This document shows, in pieces, positions 1 to 11,227 of a DNA stretch of 31,410 bases. Source of the DNA: Hofstenia miamia (Eukaryota > Xenacoelomorpha > Acoela > Hofsteniidae); assembly GCA_900660155.1 (NCBI GenBank), contig CABFPE010000123.1:1535880-1567289 (forward strand), in the 5' to 3' direction. Below the pieces are notes generated by a model, which was not told where the DNA came from, made no database searches, and saw only the letters and a list, made by a program, of their open reading frames with translations. Within the stretch, counting starts at the first letter, position 1, and every line of letters begins with the position of its first letter. Made by a program: the position numbers and the translations under genes.

Positions 1-2700
1 TTGAACGTGATTGGATAATTTTTTTAAGTAAAATAAAGACAAAGAGAACAAATTCTGATTACCAATGTCAAGACCAAGGCATTTCAAGCGATTTTTGCAT
101 CAATCAATACATTCAATATTATCAAATTGTATTTATATCCTGTCAACAGTTGCTGCGTATTGCAAGTCGATCTCCACGTATTTTTAAAGACAGGTTTTGG
201 TAGAAATTGTTTAATATATATTGTTGAAATGGATGTATTGTATTATATTGAATAATAGGAACAGTTATTAGCAACTGCGCTCTGTTAGGGTTGCTAAAAT
301 ACAAATCTTTAAAGAAAAGTGTCCAAAGTTTTCATGAGAACACGCCAGAGAATATAAATTGGAATTCAATATTTTTGTACTTAGATTCTAAATTCTGAAT
401 ATATAGCATCTGTTTTTAAATGTTTAAAATTATATTACACCAATTTAAAAAATATAATAAATGAAGACAATATTTCAGAAATGTGAATAGGTACTCAACT
501 GGAATCAAGATTACAATTTGCATGTTGCAGTATTCAATACAGAAATATATTTGACAAAACGTCGTAAAATGGTCTAATAATCAGAAAATTTAAATCTCAA
601 ATTCTTTCCACATTTTCGCTAAATAGTTTCTAGTTGCCTAGGCAGCAAACTAGATGTCTTGATACGTTTATTGGCAAAATATAACTTGGAAGGTAATAAC
701 AGTAAAGATGTCAAAAACTATTCTTCTAGTTATTAGCAAAGCAAAATAAATATTAAGCTTTGTATAAATAGGGGACTATGAGAAAGCAAAATTATTTTTG
801 AGAACGAACAATAAAATTTAGGCATTACAATATATATATATATATAAAATACTGTTGACAAAATGTTCACGTTAAAAATTATGTCGTTAAAATATTCGCA
901 AAAATACCTTTCTATCACCATCTCCAATTTCACTTGATGCCATTTTACAGAAATACTAAAACACCAAAAAATAAATTATTATTTATATACGTATAAACAC
1001 TTAATACTCTATGCAGAACTTGATGGTAATCAAACATTAAACAAAAAAATTAATATACACAACTCCAAATACGATATATATAATTTATAACAACAATATT
1101 CCGAAATTATTAAATTATTATATACCAGCAATATCAACTAAATAAAAAAATAATTCTAATTTATTAAGAAAATTTTATGTAAAATATTTACCTGTACAAT
1201 ATCGAGTAATGAATCAATAACGTGTCATTTACTAGTAATAAAATTCATGACGGATTTACCCTAAAGTATTTTAGAATAAACCACTCTATCTATATGAACT
1301 AAGATTATATTTAACGACTGCACAGTAATTAATTAAGCGATTCTTTGTAAGGGAAGAATGCGAAACTCAACTGATATAGCATGGGTTCGTATGCAGAAAC
1401 TGCTAACCAATTCATAAACTAGTTTCTTTATCAATAAAAAGTTTATTTAAATTTAGACAATTGACAAGGGTTTATACCATTTGTAGAGTCATAATGTTAG
1501 TGAAAGCAAGCAGAAAGTAAGCTAGACGATAATTAGCAGGGTGACTTCTTTTACCTTCAAATTTATATAACTGAATAACTTGAATAATGTTTATTTTATG
1601 AAAAGCAGCAGTAGGCATTTTGAAATTGGAAAAATCTGTAAATGGCTACATCAAAACAAAATATATATCTTAAAATAATTTGAATAATTAAAAATTGATA
1701 AGCTGTATTTATAATGACACTTTCCGAGGAGGAATCTTATACTTACATATTTTTGTATGCTATTACTATTTTGACACTAATTTCAACTCAATAAATACAG
1801 AAATAAATGTTCAATTATATGTTAACACAACGTAAATAAATTTGATAATGATGATTCATGATTAAAAAGTTGAAGAAATAAAATATTATTAGTCTTACAT
1901 ACTGTTACAGCACACTTAGCATACGCAACATTAAACAGAGGGTATAGATTTAAAAGTAAAAAATATTCTGATTCCCGAATAAACAATAGAAAAATATTTC
2001 ATTCAAAGTTAAACGAAATTGCTTAGGCTAAGGTTAGACTACGTGATTGGTCACGCGTGATCTGTCACATATGAAATCATCGCACATCTAACTACCCGAA
2101 ATAATCAATAATGTGATGATCACAAAGAAATCGTCCGCGTTCGTTTGTATTTTTGACTTATCCTGTAACAATTACTAAAAGTAACTTGCATACCACTTTT
2201 TAAAAAGTCACAATAACCCTTGTCAAGCCGAAATTTACACATTTATATAGGTGAAATGTATATTGTTGACGTTAGAAATATATTAATACCAAGACATGCA
2301 TTGTTTATAAAAGTCGTCAAAAATAACTTTCAGCCATCATAATCTTTGGATGTGACTAAGGAAGGTTTCAGTGACAAATTTTCATCACGATAATACAAAT
2401 ACATTTTGTAATTTCTGCCAGCGGTAAACTTGTGGTGCTGAGCATGCAACAAATCAGTGAAATATAGAAAATTCAAAAAAGAAGATACACAAATTTCTAG
2501 CTAAATTAAAATAAACATGCAGAATTGAATGCTTGTTTTGATTCTAAAATAAGAACAAACTGCATTCATTTGTTCAAAAGTACAATTTTCTTAGAATTAA
2601 ATTAGTAATAGGAAATTTTTGTTAACTACGTAATACACTTGCTACAAATTTTGATAAATTAGCAGTCATTATTGATTATCTTTAACATTTTCTGTATTTT
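1..2700. other. AT-rich stretch without a recognisable gene
   Basis: I find no reading frame or domain here that I can support. A 12-codon minus-strand frame beginning with ATG at 941-943 ends at a GTATTT donor-like site (906-907), but no second exon could be joined to it. Stops are dense in all six frames, as expected at this base composition. Around 2040-2130 there are several short GTGATC/GATCAC-type inverted words with no clear architecture. Confidence 0.5.
829..846. repeat. (TA)n microsatellite
   Basis: About nine TA dinucleotides. Similar TA tracts occur at 11058-11077, 12711-12741, 15626-15648 and 28816-28828, so TA slippage tracts are common in this genome. Confidence 0.9.
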
Positions 2701-2729
2701 TAGTGTCTTAATAAATAATGCATTAAAAG

Positions 2730-2975
2730 TTGCACTCCACATACATGAGAAATTACAAAAAGTTATGGAATGAAAAGGTTTATATATCTGTCAAAGGCAA
2801 ACCCACATGGTATTCGACGTGTATGGAGGACTTCGGAGATGGAAGGGGAGGCAAGGAGCAAAGCATTTTCGTCGGAGTCAAAGCAACAGCTGGAATAACA
2901 TTAAAAACGCAGACGGAGCAGGAACCAGATGTTTATGGAATACCTCCAGCTCCAAAGATACTTTTGTGTAAGTGA
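2730..2975 (+). CDS. unidentified exon-like open frame
   Basis: The stretch 2790-2970 is much richer in G and C than its surroundings and is open for about 80 codons. It ends at a good splice-donor sequence (TTTTGT|GTAAGT), with the frame stopping 3-4 codons into the putative intron. There is no ATG at the frame start (it begins at TTG), and an in-frame TAA lies just upstream at 2724. A T-rich acceptor-like site (TATTTTTAG, ending near 2702) lies upstream but leads into stops. I do not recognise the protein. Another frame of the same island reads NADGAGTRCLWNT, vaguely like a kringle C-terminus, but this is too weak to name. It could be an internal exon, a decayed gene piece or a transposon fragment. 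Confidence 0.25.
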   Translation: MHSTYMRNYKKLWNEKVYISVKGKPTWYSTCMEDFGDGRGGKEQSIFVGVKATAGITLKTQTEQEPDVYGIPPAPKILLCK

Positions 2976-3289
2976 AAGACATTCGTATTCTTGAAACTAC
3001 GATGGATACAGCAAGCTACTCACTTGGACTTTCTTCTCATGTATTCTATAAAGGTATATGCAGGAATGTGATGCTATATAGTAGAACAAATGCATTACTA
3101 GCATCTTTTTTCTTCTTAGTCTGGCATTAACTGCAAGTGTGGGCCTTCTTTAAAATGATTAATAATTAACATACATTGTTAGTTTAATAAATCGGTTGAG
3201 ACAGAACAAATTAATCTAAAACTTACCCAACAGACGATAAATATCACGAAAGAAAAGCGCTCCTTCCTGGTAGAATTAACACAACTAAT

Positions 3290-4320
3290 ACAAATTAAAA
3301 TTGAGAGTTACGATGGATAGAAAAATGTTGACATGCTTTGCAAGAAAGCAGTCCCAAGATTCCCAATTGAAGACTTTTAATAAATACGTGATAGAAAAGA
3401 CTAAGTCCATATTTAGAAACTGCATAGGTTGAAACTAAACTTAAAGTTTATCATAATAAAAATAAATTGTTTATGTATGCTCGTTATGTTGACGATATAT
3501 TTTGTGTAGTGAAAAATGAGAAGATTGCCAATGATCTCTTAAATTTTTTTAAATGACGTTAATCCATATTTGAAATTTACAATTGGAAAGGAACAAAATG
3601 AATGATTAAGTTTTCTAGATATTGAAATTATTAAAACGATTTTGTAACGAAATAGCAAAGAAACCAACAAATACTGGACTTTAGATTCCTTTTGCATCAC
3701 ATTGTGAGTTGATACATAAACGAAATACAATCAAAGCCATCTAAAATCGAGCATTGTTTACATGCTCATCATATGAATATATAATAAATGCATTTGAAGG
3801 AATATCAAACATCTTGTTAAAAATGGATATCCACAAAAAATGATTAAATCGGTTATGGATAGAATGTTTATTAATATATCCCAACCAAAGAAAAGATCAA
3901 TTAAAAGAGAGAATAACTTGGACACTACCGTATATTACATCAAATTCAGTAACCTCCTTGAAAAAAATCTAACAATGCAACAAAGAATTAAGTGCCAAGA
4001 GTATGCCAATATTTCAACCTCTAAAGACATCGCATTTTCTCAAAAACCAAGACTCTTCCAACTCCTTTAGTTTCCTCATGCGTATACAATTATACATGTG
4101 ATGAATGTGAAAGTTCATACATTGGAGAAACGAAAAGGCAATTGGAATACAGAATTTCAGAGCAAAGGCGAGGCCATCTTCAATCAGAAATATATAGTCA
4201 TGAACATGCACAAAAGAGGAAAAACCAAGAATACAAAAATTGCACAAGCTATATTCATAAAAGAAACTAAGGAAAATCTATTAAATAAACAATTAAGTCA
4301 AGTAATAAATATCGTATAAG
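3290..4320 (+). mobile_element. Penelope-like retroelement fragment
   Basis: This is the 3' part of a Penelope-like element (PLE). An RT palm, thumb-region blocks and a GIY-YIG endonuclease occur in that order on one strand, which is the arrangement of endonuclease-bearing PLEs. Terminal repeats and the 5' half of the RT are not recognisable. The stretch immediately upstream of the RT motif (3230-3470) is too decayed to translate. Confidence 0.85.
3473..4285 (+). pseudogene. Penelope-like RT plus GIY-YIG endonuclease, broken
   Basis: PLE proteins prime reverse transcription at chromosome breaks, and a C-terminal GIY-YIG nuclease nicks the target. The frame starting at 3473 reads YARYVDDIF, with the catalytic VDD at 3488-3496. 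After a frameshift near 3555 it continues with LKFTIG and FLDIEI blocks. Other frames give KPTNTGL and CELIHKRN, typical of the PLE thumb, and then KNGYPQKMI. A last frame (4082-4285) encodes the nuclease: YTCDECESSYIGETKRQLEYR, with the paired Tyr, the YIG at 4118-4126 and a downstream Arg. Several stops and at least three frame changes make this a clear pseudogene. The domain identity is firm. The exact ends are not. Confidence 0.85.
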
Positions 4321-4510
4321 ATCTACGAATTAAAATTTTTATATCATAAAAGCTGTAGTATACTATTTCATAACGAATCCTTTCATAACATCTATTCGAA
4401 ATATCGGACAGCGGCATTTGAGAAAATGAAAAAATTGAATGAGGTCAAAACTAAGTAATGTTTGAAGACAAGCTTACTAAACAATATTTAAATATATAAA
4501 TTTCTGACAA

Positions 4511-4606
4511 TTGCTATTCTCAAAAGTCTATAATTATTCCTGTCCCATGACTCTAATATACATTATACATTTTGAAAGAATTCGTTATGAAAGATTATAG
4601 GATGCT
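4511..4606 (+). repeat. dispersed repeat, copy 1
   Basis: This stretch matches 7771-7858 at high identity. Shared words include AAGTCTATAATTATTC, TGTCCCATGA and TTATGAAAGATTATAGGATG. It lies just past the Penelope-like fragment. It may be part of that element's 3' flank or a separate short repeat. Confidence 0.7.
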
Positions 4607-6760
4607 TCATAAAATGTGTATTTACCACAATATTATTTTCGTTACTTTGTACTGACAATGAGTGGAAACACTCGAATAGCTTAAGCACACGTTGTACACA
4701 ATATATACTTAGGCACGCGGATAAAATAAACACTAATAAAGGGTAAAAAAACGATGAGAAATTCAATACGTTTAAAAACTAATAGATAGAGACCTATAGC
4801 TTTGCATAATTAATCAAATTCGTAGCACGAGTTATATATTTAAGAACAATAGCACAGAAAACTTGGAATTCATAAAAATTATTATCAAGATATAAAAGTA
4901 TATTTTTAGTTTAAATCAAGTCTTTACTCCTTGCCTTAGGCGAAATTTTATAATATATTGTGGTAAAAATACAAATATATTAAATCCGATTATTCAATTT
5001 TTTTCTTGTTTTATAACAACTAATATATGCGCTTTGTTGAGTACGGAAATTATTGAGGAAGTTTTTTGTGTACAAATATAGAGAATATTTGATAAATTTT
5101 TATTAATATTTAAATGGTTTTTTGTTAACAATTTTCACATTAAGAATATAAATCATATAACTCATGAATTATAGTCCCTGTTTGAAACCAACATTAGATT
5201 TCTCATGTCTCTTTAATGAATCTGCAAAAAATTCATTACAATAAAACGTTATTTTAATATTAATATATACTTATAGATTGCAATTTTAGTGAATTATTGT
5301 TGCCGCTTTGTACATAAAAATCTTACCCATAGCGTCTTGTAGTTATGTGGATGGAAGACATCATTTAAGGCAATGGCTACTTCTTTGAGGAAAATGTTAA
5401 TTACAACACAACAACAAACACATTTAAATGTCAAACCGATATGTTTCATTAAATCTACTAAACTATGAGGATTTGTTGAATGAAACAATTGCAGAACTCG
5501 TTAAGAAAATTGCGAAATCGATTGCTTTAAAATGGTGTTTGCTAAAGTGGGCTAAAAACTACAAATGCGATAGGTTTTAATATATAAATCGCAGTTTAGA
5601 AAAACCAAGTATAACTTCTACACGTGGAATTGATATTTCTATTTAAATAAATGTCTTAGAGGTATATGTTTTATGTATTTTTTGCTAGCTGTTTTGCGAA
5701 ATGTACTTTATTGATTGGGGGCTTTTCATAAAAAATTTGCCTTTGTTGAAAGATAGAGATGTTCATATAGATTACAAACAGAAAAGTAGAAGAATATTTC
5801 AATTTATCAATAATTTAAAATCAATAAATTACAGTGATAATAATTTTTAGCCCACTTTAGCTTTAGCCAACTTTTCAGTAAAATCTTTAGAATTATGTGA
5901 AGATGAACTACATGTATGTGCAGAACAAATGAAACGACCCTGCTTTTGATAATAGGTTTATGAAGAATCAGTTAATCGACACTAAGAGCGTAAGCTAAAA
6001 TAGGCGATTTCTCGTTTTGAATCAATTTGCCCATAGTGAGTTCTTGCACTACATGCTTCAATTATAAAGGCTTTAGGTTGAGTCCCACATACATATTCAA
6101 AATAAAAATGAAACTATAATTTTATACGTTATACTTTATTTATTTGAATTTTCAATAACAATTGCATATTGACAGGCCCATGGAAATTGCACCATCCGCA
6201 CTATATAAAATATATTTATAATTATTAGCCGCATGTATAATATTTATGCATTAAAAACTATGCAGCGCGGTGACGTTAGCTATAAAATCGGTTTTACTAA
6301 TTGATACATAAAATATGGAAATAAATACAAATCGGGAGAACGAATTCTCTGAAAATGCAAAGCGAGGGCAAAGTATAAAAGTTCCAATTTATTTAAAAAT
6401 CTCAAGTAAGAAATACTTGATATAAACAAAAATGTTTAGAATTAGAAGAAAACTCGATCGAACTCGGAAGAAAATACTCGAACTGGAAACGTCAAAACTC
6501 GAACTCGATTTGAAAACCCTGAACTGTATTATTATACAAATTTTTCTTCAAAAATAGTGATCAATTGAATTCATATGTATTTTGCTTGTAAAAGAGGAAA
6601 AAAGGACAATTGTTATTCCAATTAATGAAGATATTTCACTTAAGTTAAGATAAAGACTTGATTAAAATATTAAAGTTTATAGATTTGCTTAAATATACTG
6701 TTATATATTGAAATTTATTAGTTAAAGATAATTATTTTTATATGACTTCGTGGTTTTATA
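4607..6760. other. no recognisable gene
   Basis: AT-rich DNA without a supportable gene. The only items are a 50-codon plus-strand ATG frame at 5428-5580, with an amphipathic, helix-like composition, and an antisense stretch at about 5330-5390. The antisense stretch reads EVAIALNDVFHPHNYKTLW and ends at a GTAAGA donor-like site. Either could be a small exon, but no partner exon or homology supports it. Near 6440-6510 the word TCGAACTCG recurs three times. Confidence 0.4.
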
Positions 6761-6764
6761 TGCT

Positions 6765-7165
6765 ATATTGCTTAAATATATACCGCGTGCTGCATATATG
6801 CTGAATTATGACAATTTATCGGTATATATCGATCATATTTTAAACTTTTTGAGTAATTTATTGTACTATCCACCGTTTTTGATCCTAAATTAGTGTTTAC
6901 TTTACTTTGTCCGCGTGTCGCTACTCTACAAGTTCGCCTAGATTTGCATGAATGTACTTTTATATCTTGCAACTTCTTTAATAGATAATAAATTTTTTTA
7001 TTAAATTTCAAATTCTTTGTGCTATTGCCCCAAATATACACCGCGTGTTGCCACGAGCTACGAATTTTTACGTGTGATTGCATTTCTCATCGTTTTTACT
7101 CTGTATTAGTGTTTATTTTGTCAGCGTAAACTCTATTCTATATCTTCGCCTCACTATGCCTATTC
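6765..7165. repeat. diverged tandem duplication, unit about 250 bp
   Basis: Two blocks share words in the same order. AAATATATACCGCGTGCTGC (6773 on) pairs with AAATATACACCGCGTGTTGC (7031 on). CCGTTTTTGATCC plus TTAGTGTTTACTTT (about 6870-6905) pairs with TCGTTTTTACTC plus TTAGTGTTTATTTT (about 7090-7120). TTCGCCTAGATTTGC pairs with TTCGCCTCACTATGC. It looks like an old two-copy tandem duplication of non-coding or transposon DNA. The 103-codon minus-strand frame here is explained by the repeated unit. Confidence 0.55.
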
Positions 7166-8570
7166 TTGCAATGTCGAAATCGAATCAAAAAAAATCCCAG
7201 TACATCTGAATCTGAATCAAAACAAGTTTGTTATCGTCCAATACAACTATTCGCCATTATCAATTTTTAACCAATTGAAATTCGCATATTCGACAGATTA
7301 AAATTTCGTGAAAAACCTCCATTAGGTACGAATGGAATTATTTCTTAAAAATTAATATCGACTAAAATGGTTTCTGTGGATTCATGTTTCTCAGTTTATT
7401 TGATAAGTCTTTCCCATCAAAACATTTAACTCATTAATAATTTATTGCTTAATTTATACGGCTTTGTATCAGATCTCCCGCTTTTGATAATATAAAAATT
7501 TTTCATTTGGGTATACTTCTCTATTTTTTTAGAAATTAATAAACACCATTTTCTTTTGAACTGAAATTTTTAGTAATTGTCATTAGTAAGTTATTCATTA
7601 GAATAATACTCTCTGCCTTAGTAATACAGTGAGAGAGTCTGTTTTGACATAAATTTTGCTGGAAAAAAGTTCTAATCGCAGGACACGGATCTATCTAATA
7701 TAATGGGATCCATACAGAAAATTTTTCCAGAAATTAAAATTTGTGTAGTACGTTTGTAGCTGTAGTATAATTGTTTTTCTCGGAAGTCTATAATTATTCA
7801 TGTCCCATGATCTAATATTAATTGTGAAAGACTTCGTTATGAAAGATTATAGGATGCTCTTTTGTATTCGAAACGTATTTCCTTTAGTCAAATGTTGGGG
7901 TAAATTTTTGAAAAATTTAGCCTTTTGCAATCCTGTATTTAGTCTTTTTTTGGTAGCTTACCATGTAACCGAATTGAAAGATTTAATAAAGCAGCAAAGG
8001 CGTTATTGCAGATCAGGAGACTCATTTCTAAAAGTCGAAGTGACATCAAAAAACATGCTAAGGGTTTACGTCATCAAATGTTAAAAATTCATTGCTTAGG
8101 GTTAGGTCTATAAAATATAAGTCTTATAGTAGTAGTAGTATTATCAATAGTTATAATTACAGATCGATGCCAGCTAGGAGCCATTTCCGGACGTTGTACA
8201 AGTTGCCAGTCTGTTACTAGATCAGCAGTAGAATTAGTGACACATGAGTCCCGAGAATGTATGTCCCTGGTCTTGTTGATTATGTATACAAAGATTGCGA
8301 TGATATACAAAATCTAACAACTCATTCCCTTTTGCCTAAAATTTGGCTATGGGCATTGAATTCTGCACAGATAATATGCGGGCAATTTGTTCGTAAAGAC
8401 GATAATCACGGCTGGTAAAATGAATAAGTGGTGTTACCTTCACAAAACTTTGTCACCGATTAAATTAGATTATAAATATATAATATGGAAATCGTCAAAA
8501 GTTGGAAAATTTTAAACTTTGGGCAAATTCGGCCAATATTGTGTGCATCTTATCTATCGTTAGCATGGAC
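7166..8570. other. no recognisable gene; a GC-richer island at 8150-8290
   Basis: Apart from the repeat copy at 7771-7858 and an (AGT)n run at 8127-8141, the notable stretch is 8150-8290, which is markedly less AT-rich. It begins after an acceptor-like TATAATTACAG. On the plus strand it reads DRCQLGAISGRCTSCQSV followed by further Cys-containing sequence to a stop near 8315. The minus strand is open too, so coding status is undecided. Confidence 0.35.
7771..7858 (+). repeat. dispersed repeat, copy 2
   Basis: Second copy of the repeat at 4511-4606, same orientation, with small indels (CCATGACTCTAATAT against CCATGATCTAATAT). The flanks on both sides differ from copy 1, so the matching part is only about 90 bp. 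Confidence 0.7.
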
Positions 8571-8572
8571 TT

Positions 8573-10331
8573 ATGTCATGTGGAATAACAATTTGGAGAA
8601 ATATGAACACAGATGCTTTGCTATTCATTACTGAAGGCTTAAGATTAAACGATTTCTTTAGTGCAGTAGCACTAATTGATTTATGTAAGGCCTTTGATAG
8701 TACGGATTTTGCAAATTTTCTCATTTTGTTCAATTTCGTTATAAACAGCATTAATGGAAAAGTTTTACAGTATGCGTATATTTGTTTTATAGCACGAAAT
8801 TCTAGTCCAATACTTGCAATCAACTCATTAATCCAAATAAATCGCTTTACAATAAATATTGAAATTCATGATTTTCACGCCAAAAACATTCCTAGAGATC
8901 GTGACAGCAATTAGATCATTCTACAATCATCAAGAGATTACTTAATGAAGTAAAACATTCCTCACCGTTGCTGGTTAAGTGGCTTTAGGCATACATGACT
9001 GGTTGGCGACAATGTATAGAGACTAAGCATCATGCGTATATCGACGATATTGAGCTGTTAGTAGGAATATCTCAGGGAAGTTCCATGAGTAGTCCTCTTT
9101 TAGTGATTATGCCAAATGTTATCGTCTTAGAACTTGATTGTATCCAATGTGATGTTAACAAATACTTAGATAATTGCAGATTAATATATAGTACCTCAAA
9201 GTCAAGCACTAAACGAGATTTGGAAATGTACATAGACGCGGTGCAAAACGTTGCTGGTATATCAAAATTAAGGAACTTGTACCTGAATGCGGGCAAATCG
9301 AAAGAGATTACTTTTTTTTCAACATGGCATAAAGAAGCCAGTTTACAGTCGTCGTCTATTAGCTTTTGATGGCAACGATGTTTTAGGAATAAAATCCGTG
9401 AAATACCTTGGTATACACATAGACTACAAATTAAATTGGCTTCAACAAGTCAGCGAGGTAATTAAGAAACTAAATTTTGTTTTCCGCAATGTTTCTTTTT
9501 TAATAAAGTTTTTGGATAACAGTAGTAAACTCATGGTTTTTAAAACTTATATTCAACCACTTTACCTGTTTGCTGTTCTCATTTGGGTTCCGGGCCTATC
9601 ACATGAGCAGAAGAAAAGTTTGCGAAAGCCAATCAAATTTTACTCCAAGGTTACGAAGAAGGCTTTATTCGTTACATCAATGAAGCATATAAAAAGCAAG
9701 TCACTAGTACAACTAGCAAAATCATGACTTATTCACAATTACCGTTGTATAAGGACTTTATGCGACTTAAATAACCAAACGAGAATTGAAATTAGAACGC
9801 CATATTGTACTGACAAATAAAAGAAAAATTTTTTCCAATACGCTTTACGCTTTATCCACATGTATGACCATTTGATTGAAATGCTGTGATTTTTGTGATT
9901 TTTAAGAAATTTTCCTTTTTACTTATGCCATGAGTACGGGAAATAAAGCGTGATTTATTATTAAATAAACTTTAATTGCTTTGGAGTTGAAGTAGACTGT
10001 GTACTGCGGTTCTAAGAACTCACCAATAAAATATAGAGAATGCCAGCTGGAATACATTATTTTAAGTAGCTGTGAAATATTACTCGGATAATGTTTTTGA
10101 AACCATACCAATGAATAAATAAGTTGTTTTGCTGATCAATTGCTACAATGTTCTATGCCAATAAATAAGATACCACACATTTACTACATCAACATAAAAC
10201 ATTCGCTATGTGCAGAGTCGTATACTGCAAATACTATCAAATTGTGGAATAACTTAAACATAAATATCAAGAAGCTGCTAAGAGAAAATCTGTTAGCACT
10301 TCAATATATAATTGGCACGTCTAAAATTTAA
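8573..10331 (+). pseudogene. decayed non-LTR retrotransposon reverse transcriptase
   Basis: The pieces are in order but in different frames. 8573-8914 holds the segment before palm motif A (NTDALLFITEG) and motif A (ALIDLCKAFDSTD). 8995-9369 holds motif B (GISQGSSMSSPLL), then a ruined YADD box reading YLDN, with both catalytic Asp positions altered. 9287-9727 holds the post-palm KYLGIHIDYKLNW block and thumb (VFKTYIQPLYLFAVLIW). 10140-10331 holds the C-terminal SYTANTIKLWNNLNINIKK segment seen at the end of CR1/Jockey-type ORF2 proteins. There is no endonuclease domain upstream, so the copy is 5'-truncated as well as mutated. It is related to, but clearly diverged from, the elements at 16.6-22.3 kb. 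Confidence 0.85.
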
Positions 10332-10385
10332 AACGCTTGCTGAAATAAATTTTAATTGTCTAAATGTCAATTTTAAATGGTTATA

Positions 10386-10958
10386 CAGGGTTGGCACAAA
10401 GTCGCGCACCAATATTAATGAAAAAAGTTATAGTAGTATTATTTATTCAAATTCAAAGTTCTTTACAAGTTTTAGAAATGCTCGATATGTTCGCCGTTTG
10501 CAGCTATGCATCCTCGTACAATTTGTGTAGATTTGAAGTTTAAAATGAGGAAACGTTTCTGCTTTGAGTACCTTCTGCATCTTTGAACGAGGAATACCAA
10601 TTTCACCTGCTGCCCTTCGCACTAATTTGCTTGGACTGCTTGCAATTTTTTCCAACACTTGTGCACGTGTCTCCGAAGATAAACCTTGATGCCCACTTCG
10701 CTTTTTGTCAACGACGCTACCAGTTTCTCTGAATTTGTTGATTAAGCGACCGACAGAAGTGTGTGACACATTTTCATAAGGATGGTTTCTGTTGAATTGC
10801 TCAGCAATACTTCTGTTGGTTGCACTATCACCACCAGATAATAAAATTATTTCTACGCGCTGCTCTGTAGTCAATGGCATGGGTGATCTGAAATAAAAAA
10901 TAAAAATTATATTAACAAAAAAATATTAACATTATTGCGCGTCTTTGTAGCCACCCTG
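10386..10958 (-). mobile_element. internally deleted mariner element with TIRs and TA duplications
   Basis: Complete ends are visible. The left end reads (TA)CAGGGTTGGCACAAAGTC. The right end, reverse-complemented, reads (TA)CAGGGTGGCTACAAAGAC. They match at 27 of 34 positions by eye, including the TA, and both are flanked by TA (10384-10385 and 10959-10960), the Tc1/mariner target duplication. The element is 573 bp, against about 1.3 kb for intact mariners. The missing part is the transposase catalytic core. Ends, duplication and both coding extremities survive, so this is an internal-deletion derivative, the usual source of mariner-related MITEs. Confidence 0.92.
10472..10880 (-). pseudogene. 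mariner transposase: N-terminal HTH fused out of frame to C-terminal end
   Basis: Reading leftward from the ATG at 10880, about 110 residues form the paired helix-turn-helix DNA-binding region of mariner transposases (DUF4817-like). They include LSGGDSATNRSIAEQFN, SVGRLINKFRETGSV and RSGHQGLSSETR. Immediately after KLQIY the sequence jumps to the end of the protein. In a second frame, 10472-10525 reads VRGCIAANGEHIEHF and a stop, a canonical mariner C-terminus. The open frame itself runs on to 10443 in the wrong phase. All three catalytic Asp residues lie in the deleted part. The product could bind the inverted repeats but not cut them. Confidence 0.9.
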
Positions 10959-11057
10959 TATTTTGTTTAGTTTGTAGTATGTGAATTGTTTATACACAAT
11001 TTGTAAATAGGTATATTCATGGAACTATTAGAACCTATAAACGGAGTAAAGATTTCA

Positions 11058-11077
11058 ATATATATATATATATATAA
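11058..11077. repeat. (TA)n microsatellite
   Basis: Uninterrupted TA tract about 150 bp upstream of the porin start codon. Confidence 0.9.
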
Positions 11078-11200
11078 ATTTTGTATTTAATAAGGATATT
11101 GTAAAAAATTAGTTGGTTTTTGAACGCAGTGTTTGTGCTTTGTTAATAGTTCAATGTTAAAAGTAAGCCTACATATAAATATAATCATTTACTTTTGCTA

Positions 11201-11210
11201 ACGATTTTAG
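11201..11210 (+). promoter_or_regulatory. splice-acceptor-like site just upstream of the porin ATG
   Basis: ACGATTTTAG ends 17 nt before the porin ATG and follows a T-rich run. It could be the 3' end of an intron in the 5' UTR or a trans-splice acceptor. No upstream exon can be seen. Confidence 0.4.
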
Positions 11211-11227
11211 TTTTCCGTTAATCCAAC

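Noticed and set aside
908..943. Minus-strand first exon candidate (12 codons from ATG ending at a GTATTT donor)
   Set aside because: No acceptor and continuing exon to the left could be joined in frame. ATG plus GT within 40 bp is common by chance.
2040..2130. Cluster of GTGATC/GATCAC words
   Set aside because: The inverted words are short and imperfect, without a consistent spacing or flanking duplication.
5294..5580. Minus-strand mini-exon near 5330-5390 and overlapping plus-strand 50-codon frame
   Set aside because: The two readings contradict each other, neither matches a known family, and frames of this size are frequent.
8560..8823. Minus-strand 87-codon frame opposite the RT motif A region
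   Set aside because: It is the antisense shadow of the decayed RT, with no independent support.
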